NCBI GenBank assembly: GCA_964446775.1
Contig: CAYURA010000044.1
Location: 1-5,201 of the forward strand
Reading direction: 5' to 3'
DNA from: GCA-002841655 sp964446775
GTDB lineage: Bacteria > Patescibacteriota > Patescibacteriia > Patescibacteriales > UBA12465
DNA length: 5,201 nucleotides
Shown here piece by piece: positions 1-4,600 of this stretch. The notes under the pieces were generated by a model that saw nothing but the letters and a program-made list of their open reading frames with translations, was not told where the DNA came from and did not search any database. Made by a program: the position numbers and the translations under genes. Position 1 is the stretch's first letter, and every line of letters starts with the position of its first letter.

Positions 1-33
1 AGCTTCTATACAAAACCTAGTGACCTTTTGAAA

Positions 34-62
34 AGCCCGTCCTTTTCATCAAAAGACGGGCT
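34..62 (-). terminator. Rho-independent terminator after the exported-protein gene
   Basis: Arms AGCCCGTC (34-41) and GACGGGCT (55-62) pair perfectly. After a one-base bulge at 42 the stem continues as TTTT (43-46) with AAAA (51-54), closed by a CATC loop. It starts 13 bases beyond the TAA stop (76-78) of the minus-strand gene. Read on the minus strand the stem is followed by TTTTC, a short U tract, so it should end that transcript. Read on the plus strand a T8 run follows at 70-77, but seven bases after the stem, so termination in that direction is less certain. Confidence 0.8.
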
Positions 63-75
63 ATCTAAGTTTTTT

Positions 76-1071
76 TTATTTTATAACGTTGTACAACTTC
101 TCCATGGCGGAGATGTTGATTATTGGTCGCTCTCCTGGAGCTAGCTCCCAAACGCCCATCTTTTGGACGTTATTTTGGGAGTAGTAATACCACGTTGTAT
201 TTTGCGCGGTATTATAATCTACAACTTTTGAAACTCGCCCTTTTCTCAAGGGCTTGAGTTTCTTATTTGAGCTTTTAGGGTATAGTGTAGCTGTGCCCAC
301 ATTCTTGAATCTAATCGGTGTGTTCCCGACCAGACTCGAGAAATCAAAAAAGTCATTGTCATTTATCGTGATGACTTGACTGGAGTCAATCACCACGAAG
401 GCTAAAGCTTGTTGAGCCAGTATAAACTGCTGCCCATTAGCTTCACCGGTAACGATTTTTTTGTAGATGACATTAATCTCTGTCAGACCTGGTCTGACAG
501 ACTCCATAGAAATAATTGTGTCTGATGGGACTAATGCTCCATCTTTCATAGTCGGAGCCGCTATAGCGACTCCAGTAAAAACATCACCAATAAAGAGAAG
601 GTCTTTACTCGACATATTCACCAGCTTTAACTGAAAAACTGGTATTCTTGCCTTTACGGAGGCAATATAATTTATGTTACTAGGCCCAGTGTTGGGCGTA
701 GTGTTGGGCGTAGTGTTGTGAGTAATTTGTTGCGTAGTGGCTTTTAATTTTCTGTCTCCATTACTTTCAGCAGCAACAACAACAACATCAGCATCATTGG
801 CAGCCGGGATAACCAAACGATTATCCTTCACCACCAACTGGATAGCCCTCGTTACTTTCTTACCATTCCTCAGGTAAGAAATTCTGAAATTTTCCGTTCC
901 ATTGCCTATAAAGGCAACTGTTGCGGACTCCCCACTCATAATTTTTATAGGTCCCCCATTATCAGTGGAGACCTCTATTTCTTGTTTGAACCCATGACTG
1001 ACCTCAGTCTGGGCTTGTGAATATACTACAGCGAGCAATAAGCTCCAGCTGAAAAATATTATTTTTTTCAT
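76..1071 (-). CDS. Exported two-domain protein of unknown function, Bacteroidota-like signal peptide
   Basis: I do not recognise the family of this 331-residue protein. The ATG at 1069-1071 is chosen because it gives a textbook signal peptide: Lys2-Lys3, a hydrophobic core (residues about 4-17) and a small-residue end SQAQT, with cleavage near residues 20-22. There is no lipobox cysteine, and I see no cysteine in the whole protein, so a soluble secreted or periplasmic protein is likelier than a lipoprotein. Residues about 25-105 alternate hydrophobic and polar residues as in a beta-sandwich. Residues about 112-133 are a Thr/Asn/Pro linker with NTTP/NTTP/NTGP repeats. Residues about 134-331 form a second, beta-rich domain with a basic stretch (about 269-280) and a final WELAPGERP segment. 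No Shine-Dalgarno is visible before the ATG; the leader is A-rich, as is usual in Bacteroidota. The coding DNA is exceptionally rich in inverted repeats. A surface or element-encoded role is possible but not shown. Confidence 0.9.
   Translation of the reverse strand: MKKIIFFSWSLLLAVVYSQAQTEVSHGFKQEIEVSTDNGGPIKIMSGESATVAFIGNGTENFRISYLRNGKKVTRAIQLVVKDNRLVIPAANDADVVVVAAESNGDRKLKATTQQITHNTTPNTTPNTGPSNINYIASVKARIPVFQLKLVNMSSKDLLFIGDVFTGVAIAAPTMKDGALVPSDTIISMESVRPGLTEINVIYKKIVTGEANGQQFILAQQALAFVVIDSSQVITINDNDFFDFSSLVGNTPIRFKNVGTATLYPKSSNKKLKPLRKGRVSKVVDYNTAQNTTWYYYSQNNVQKMGVWELAPGERPIINISAMEKLYNVIK
366..398. repeat. 15-pair near-perfect inverted repeat inside the gene
   Basis: The left arm 366-381 pairs with the right arm 384-398 around a GG centre. 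The inner arms are TTGACT (376-381) and AGTCAA (384-389); the outer arms are TCGTGATGA (366-374) and TCACCACGA (390-398). C375 is bulged. The single mismatch A371-C393 becomes a U-G wobble in the minus-strand RNA. The DNA encodes the segment VVIDSSQVIT of the exported protein. Confidence 0.75.
479..501. repeat. Perfect 23-base palindrome inside the gene
   Basis: Arms TCTGTCAGACC (479-489) and GGTCTGACAGA (491-501) are exact reverse complements around T490. In RNA this would be a 10-bp stem with a 3-base loop. It encodes the segment SVRPGLT of the exported protein. Its symmetry and length resemble an operator, but it lies mid-gene with no visible promoter beside it, so an RNA hairpin or a cruciform is equally possible. 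Confidence 0.85.
554..573. repeat. 20-base palindrome with one mismatch
   Basis: GGAGCCGCTA (554-563) faces TAGCGACTCC (564-573). Every position pairs except C558-A569, which is a G-U wobble in the minus-strand RNA. As an RNA hairpin the central bases would open into a loop. It encodes the GVAIAAP stretch of the exported protein. Confidence 0.7.
688..723. repeat. Three tandem 12-base units encoding a Thr-Pro-Asn-Thr linker
   Basis: AGTGTTGGGCGT occurs at 688-699 and again at 700-711, followed by the variant AGTGTTGTGAGT at 712-723. The unit is a multiple of three, so copy-number change keeps the frame and lengthens or shortens the hinge between the two domains of the exported protein (residues about 117-128). 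The first unit also forms part of the stem at 679-702. Confidence 0.85.
856..881. repeat. Perfect 9-bp inverted repeat with 8-base loop
   Basis: TTTCTTACC (856-864) pairs exactly with GGTAAGAAA (873-881) around ATTCCTCA. It encodes the segment SYLRNGKKV of the exported protein. No U tract follows in either direction, so it is not a terminator. Confidence 0.75.
929..971. repeat. Long two-part inverted repeat near the 5' end of the gene
   Basis: TCCCCACT (929-936) pairs with AGTGGAGA (964-971), with one C931-A969 mismatch that is a G-U wobble in the minus-strand RNA. After a C-C mismatch (937/963) the stem goes on as ATAAT (938-942) with ATTAT (958-962), leaving a 15-base loop. In all, 12 Watson-Crick pairs and one wobble. 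Confidence 0.6.
1029..1051 (-). other. Stem-loop in the signal-peptide codons
   Basis: CAGC and GAGC (1029-1036) pair with GCTC (1042-1045) and GCTG (1048-1051), with a two-base bulge at 1046-1047 and a five-base AATAA loop. On the messenger it lies 21 to 43 bases after the A of the ATG, overlapping or bordering a start-site ribosome footprint, so it could slow or gate translation. That effect is inferred. Confidence 0.5.
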
Positions 1072-1122
1072 GATATTTTGGATTTTTATGTTTTTGTTAA
1101 TGTACTAAAAAAGATTCTCTCT

Positions 1123-1151
1123 ACTTTATCAGGTTTATTAAATTACGTCAA
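1123..1151 (-). promoter_or_regulatory. Weak sigma70-like promoter candidate for the exported-protein gene
   Basis: On the minus strand TTGACG (1151-1146) is followed after 17 bases by TAAAGT (1128-1123). The first box matches 5 of 6 consensus positions and the second 4 of 6. Transcription would start near 1116 and give a leader of about 45 bases. In sequence this AT-rich such matches arise often by chance. Confidence 0.3.
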
Positions 1152-1195
1152 TACCTTGAAGGCTCTATGTTAATAAGTGTGTATAAAAAAGAAGA

Positions 1196-1229
1196 ATTCT
1201 GTTAGAATATTGGTTAATATAAGCCAATA
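1196..1229. repeat. Two adjacent small hairpins upstream of the small plus-strand frame
   Basis: ATTCT (1196-1200) pairs with AGAAT (1204-1208) around GTT. Next to it, TATTGGTT (1208-1215) pairs with AAGCCAATA (1222-1229) using one wobble, around a six-base AT loop. They end 17 bases before the ATG at 1247. No U tract follows, so they are not terminators. They may be operator half-sites or the end of a small element. Confidence 0.45.
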
Positions 1230-1234
1230 AATAA

Positions 1235-1266
1235 CAAAATTATTCTATGAAAAATTGTATCTCAAA
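1235..1266 (-). promoter_or_regulatory. Bacteroidota-type promoter candidate
   Basis: On the minus strand TTTG (1266-1263) is followed after 20 bases by TAATTTTG (1242-1235), which fits the Bacteroidota pattern of a TTTG-like -33 box and a TAnnTTTG -7 box. It would give the exported-protein gene a leader of roughly 155 bases and overlaps the start of the small plus-strand frame. A second TAnnTTTG (1597-1590) without a -33 partner shows that such matches are easy to find here. Confidence 0.3.
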
Positions 1267-1447
1267 ATTCTTGGAAATACAAGGGTATAAAGTTGGCCCA
1301 ATCCAAGAAATAAATGAACACGAATTAGTGATTAGAATCACTAAAAAAAAAGAACATACCTTAAACAATACCTTGAACAATATCCTAACCCAGCTTGCTT
1401 CAAAGGCCCTAGAATCCATTATTATAATAATCAGCATCTTAACTTAA
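1247..1447 (+). CDS. Possible small protein; N-terminus faintly like ISL3-type transposases
   Basis: This 66-residue frame opens with ATG and ends with TAA. Residues 1-35 (FLEIQGYKV, then ELVIRITKKK) have the length and rhythm of the opening of ISL3-family transposases, where such a strand pair precedes a CxxC zinc finger. That is a memory-based resemblance, not a match, and no zinc finger follows. After a run of nine A (1343-1351) the protein degenerates into TLNN-TLNN-ILTQ repeats and a hydrophobic SIIIIISILT tail. That tail might act as a membrane segment or may be a non-coding artefact. There is no Shine-Dalgarno before the ATG. It lies alone on the plus strand between two minus-strand genes. 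It may be a relic of a mobile element, a genuine small membrane protein, or chance. Confidence 0.35.
   Translation: MKNCISKFLEIQGYKVGPIQEINEHELVIRITKKKEHTLNNTLNNILTQLASKALESIIIIISILT
1358..1393. repeat. 12-base tandem repeat in the small frame
   Basis: Units ACCTTAAACAAT (1358-1369) and ACCTTGAACAAT (1370-1381) differ by one base. A third, decayed unit is at 1382-1393. All are in frame in the small plus-strand frame and give TLNN, TLNN and ILTQ. The repeat starts six bases after the A9 run, which suggests replication slippage in this spot. Confidence 0.7.
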
Positions 1448-1460
1448 ATTTGTTCTTCTC

Positions 1461-1640
1461 TTAGCCAACTTGGTTAAAAGATAATTCTAAACACCCAATC
1501 TCATTCTCAACATCTATAAATGCCACCTAAATTTCATCACCTGATTTTAAATTAGAGCACTCCTCAACTTCAAAATATAATTCTGTAAACAAAGTTAGAT
1601 AAGCTATTTTAAAAAGGTAAGCATTTTTGTGCCTACCTTT
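1461..1640 (-). pseudogene. Possible decayed minus-strand gene fragment, one in-frame TAG
   Basis: On the minus strand a frame entered after TAA (1641-1643) reads about 37 codons, meets TAG at 1527-1529, continues 21 codons and ends at TAA (1461-1463). Both parts read plausibly as acidic protein (for example LYFEVEECSNLKSGDEI before the stop and VAFIDVENEIGCLEL after it). It has no start codon or Shine-Dalgarno, and its upstream part overlaps the terminator stem. It could be a fragment broken by one stop mutation, but short open stretches are common in AT-rich DNA. Confidence 0.2.
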
Positions 1641-1642
1641 TT
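1611..1642 (-). terminator. Rho-independent terminator of the large gene, possibly bidirectional
   Basis: AAAAAGGTA (1611-1619) pairs with TACCTTTTT (1634-1642). After an A-C mismatch (1620/1633) the stem adds GC (1621-1622) with GC (1631-1632), and the loop is ATTTTTGT. On the minus strand the stem ends in U5 and lies 36 bases beyond the TAG stop of the large gene. The symmetric A5/T5 flanks mean that it could also stop plus-strand transcripts coming from the left. Confidence 0.85.
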
Positions 1643-1678
1643 ATAAATATTTATATTAAATTCATCAATCTGTTATCC

Positions 1679-4600
1679 CTATTGACCATATTTTTTAACT
1701 ACCTCCATTACAAAATTTGATAAAGGTTTACTATGGATTTGAGATCTATACATAGGCTTGTCATGAATAGCTTGAATAATATCTTCAAATTTTTGTTTAT
1801 CTAATTGAGAAAGGCTATCATATAATTTATCAACTCCGCTAACATTATTTAACTGCGCTGAAAAAGAGGTTTCTTCCCCATTAATTATAAACACCTTCTC
1901 AGGATTAAGAATATCTTTCGCTTGATAAATCATATTGGCTAAGTTCACACTATTAGATCTAATAACAGCTGAATCAAGAGTTTGATTTATTGATTCTGTA
2001 ACCATTCCTCGAAAACTTTCATCCGCAGCTACTTGCTCAGCTGGATTCAAATCTTCAGTATATCCTTCAAACAATTTCTTCAATTCATCCGCGCCTAAAT
2101 TAGCCCTTTCTGCCTCTGAAAGACCTGCTAAAAATTTCTGTATATATTCACTTTGCCCTTTCGTTGTTTCTTCAACAAATAATCCTCCTCCACCCGAAAC
2201 GGTTTGATTTTCCACACTACTTTTAGGCATGTTAGTCACTCCGGCCCCTTCAGTATTTGCAGCATTTTCGTGAGCAGCTCTATAATAGCCCATATTATTA
2301 GCATCCTCATTCTTCAATCCGTCTAAAACATCCTCTTGACTCGGCGGTATATCATCAATCACCTCTCCATACTCACCCTCTCTAACTTGTGATAATGGCT
2401 CAGCAGTTGGAGCTTCTTGTTCAGGTAGAACGTCTGTTCCAGATGGCTCAGGCTTAACTGAGGAGGCAAGCTCTTCTCCGTATACACCAACCGGGGCAGA
2501 GTCTGGCACTGGAGCAGATCTTGGGCTTAGCTCTTGAGCAGGTAATGGATCTATTTTTGATAATGGCTCCATTGCTGGCCTTGCTAAAGGTGCTTGAGAT
2601 AATTCCCCAGCTTCTGGGGCAAATGGGGATTCACCCTGACCAACACCCCATTGTCCGGTCGTTGAATTTACGCTCACAACATTACCCTCATGCATAATGT
2701 TAACTACTCCTGAATCAGGATCAGCACCTTCTACTGATAATCGATTGATCGCTGAATTTAACATTGCCTCACGATTAGCATCACTTACACCCCCTCCTTC
2801 ACCTAAGATTCCATACTCCCCATCTACTCTTGCTATAAAAGCATCTTGAGTATCCTCGGGAGCATTATTTAAAATTTCTCTTAAACTTTGAGTAAAATTA
2901 CCACCTTCTTTAATTATACTGGTAATTGATCTTAGCTCTCCAACTTGTTCAATTAAGTCAGCGGGCGAGGCATTTGGCATTTCCAAAAGAATTATTTGCT
3001 CTTCTGGATTTAAACCGAATTTTTGGACAAGCCCAAAAATATATGAATGATTTTCAGTCACTTCTCCAGCTTTAACCACTGATTTTAGAATTTCTTCTGT
3101 AAAATCTTTAAGTTCATCATAGGCTCCTAGAAGCTTGGGATTATCCAAAATAGCATCTTTAAAAGGCAAGTTCTGATTATTCATAATTTCTGAAACTACA
3201 TCATCTGCCTCTAAACTTGCCTGCCCTGCAATTAAATTCTCGGATCCAGATAAATCTCCTTTAGGATTAAAATAGTCAGCTATAGTATTGCTAACAGAAT
3301 CATGGACTCCCTCATATGCCGCCATGGCCGCCGATGTCGCGGCATAACCTGCAGCATAAAAAACAACTCCCATAGTGGCGCCTTCCACTGCTTTCCTGAT
3401 AAATAGTTTTTTTCTATTCTTAGATAATTTAATCCCCTCATTCTCCTCTACATAGCTAATAAACTTTTTAGCTCTATCTTCAGCCTCTTGATATACATTA
3501 GACTCTGTATTATGCTTATTCTCAATTAAAAGAAGGCTGGCCTCTGAAAGAACTTTATAGAAATCTGCCTGGTTAATAGCTCTTTCTTTTAAACCACCAA
3601 AATTGATTAAATCTCGGTCTGCTCTATCTCGAGAATAGTCCACCCTTCTGGCCAACATGTCTAAATTTTTCTGATACTCAGCCTGGCTTTGTCCAACTAG
3701 CCTAGCATTATCTGAATTATCAGATTTTATCTTATCCACGAGTAGGACTAATTTCGTTTTTAAGTCTGTAGCCCTCTCTACATTCTTATCAATCGCTTTA
3801 TCTTGCTGTTCATTTATCTGAGCATTCAATGCCTTAAGCTCAGAAACTTTGTCACTATAAATCTGTAGAAATTTAGACTCTTCATCACTTAGATTATTAT
3901 GCTTATCTAAATTTTTATAAACTTGTTGCACATAGTTAACATCCCTATTAGGTATAAATTCATCATCCTTATTTCCAGAAAAACCCTCTATCTCCTTAGC
4001 CTTAGCAATAAATTTGGGATCTTCTATACATTTATCGACTATTTTTTCAATCTTAGTCTGATCGCTATTTGGTTCTTTATTATCTCGATTAAGCTGAACT
4101 ATATCCTGGAAAACTTTATTTTTTTGTGCAAATAAATTTGAATCTTTTATATGATTACTTCTAGCCCTATTTTTATCTTGCTCTTCAACCATTTTTTCTC
4201 CTCTATCATGACCTCTAGCTGCGCCAATTGCAGCCACCATTAAAGGGACTCCAACATATCCAATGACGGAAGTGATTGCGATTCTTGAAGCAAAACCTGC
4301 TCCCATATAAGACAGATTTTCGGCTTTAGAAAAATTAGTTAAAAACCTCTTTATAGCTTTCTTATTCATATTTTTCCAGTCTTTCTCTAAATCAGGATTA
4401 GCGGTTAAAAACTGGACCATATTAACCTTATATTCTAAATCATTTAAAGTTTTAGCTACTCTAGTTGTTGAGGTTAAGGATGACAAGGCAGTCGCCAGCT
4501 CTGCTTTTGCTGTTTGATAATTAGCTAAAGCTTCTTGATATTCTTCATTATGGATATTATTAATAAATTCTTGTTGCCAATATTTAGGCATTCTTACTAA

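Larger units (their letters stand above)
94..1051 (-). other. Chain of 18 stem-loops inside the exported-protein coding sequence
   Basis: Non-overlapping hairpins read by eye: 94-118 (9 pairs, one T-T mismatch), 145-181 (8-bp outer stem), 185-214 (10, one wobble), 230-262 (7+6, 2-base bulge), 366-398 (15, one wobble, one bulge), 400-418 (4+2), 479-501 (11), 554-573 (10, one wobble), 620-643 (9, one wobble), 648-665 (6), 679-702 (4+5, one G-G mismatch), 727-779 (7 outer, 7 inner), 807-826 (8, one wobble), 856-881 (9), 901-918 (6 plus a wobble), 929-971 (8+5), 991-1013 (8, one bulge), 1029-1051 (4+4, 2-base bulge). They cover about half of the gene. Stretches 263-365, 419-478 and 502-553 hold only weak stems. 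Wobble here means G-U in the minus-strand RNA. Whether this exceeds codon-matched chance was not computed. Confidence 0.6.
1072..1246. other. AT-rich leader between divergent reading frames
   Basis: This 175-base stretch separates the ATG of the exported-protein gene from the ATG of the small plus-strand frame. It holds no reading frame that I would defend. On the minus strand it carries weak promoter candidates for the exported-protein gene. On the plus strand it carries two small adjacent hairpins upstream of the small frame. Confidence 0.6.
1448..1678. other. AT-rich intergenic stretch with a terminator and one broken frame
   Basis: Between the small frame and the stop of the large gene there is no intact gene. 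A short imperfect palindrome (TTAGCCAA/TTGGTTAA, 1461-1477) and the motif TAAATTTG (1445-1452, TAnnTTTG-like but with nothing to drive) lie at the left. A clear hairpin terminator lies at 1611-1642. In between, one minus-strand frame is open except for a single TAG. Confidence 0.6.

Noticed and set aside
479..1013. CRISPR array or tandem attachment sites as explanation of the many palindromes
   Set aside because: The palindromes differ in sequence and are unevenly spaced, and they lie within one intact coding frame; only the stem TTGCCT/AGGCAA occurs twice (648-665, 902-917).
76..1071. Identification of the exported protein as the conjugation protein TraN of Bacteroidota
   Set aside because: Signal peptide and size are roughly compatible, but I could not find the characteristic TraN sequence motifs, and no other conjugation gene is in the window.
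1240..1437. Minus-strand open frame of 65 codons
   Set aside because: It is antisense to the small plus-strand frame, rich in Ile/Phe/Cys/Ser as expected for a shadow of AT-rich sequence, with no ribosome site or domain.
3019..3040. 8-bp perfect stem ATTTTTGG/CCAAAAAT as a terminator
   Set aside because: It is internal to the large gene, no U tract or gene end is nearby, and an occasional stem of this size is expected in a 3.5-kb AT-rich gene.
3316..3345. GC-rich inverted repeat ATGCCGC/GCGGCAT
   Set aside because: It falls in the run of alanine codons of the second hydrophobic segment, which explains both the GC content and the symmetry; the 16-base loop makes it weak.
3923..4135. Plus-strand open frame of 70 codons
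   Set aside because: It lies wholly inside the large minus-strand gene, and its Ile/Phe/Leu/Tyr-rich translation is typical of the complement of Lys/Glu/Asn codons.
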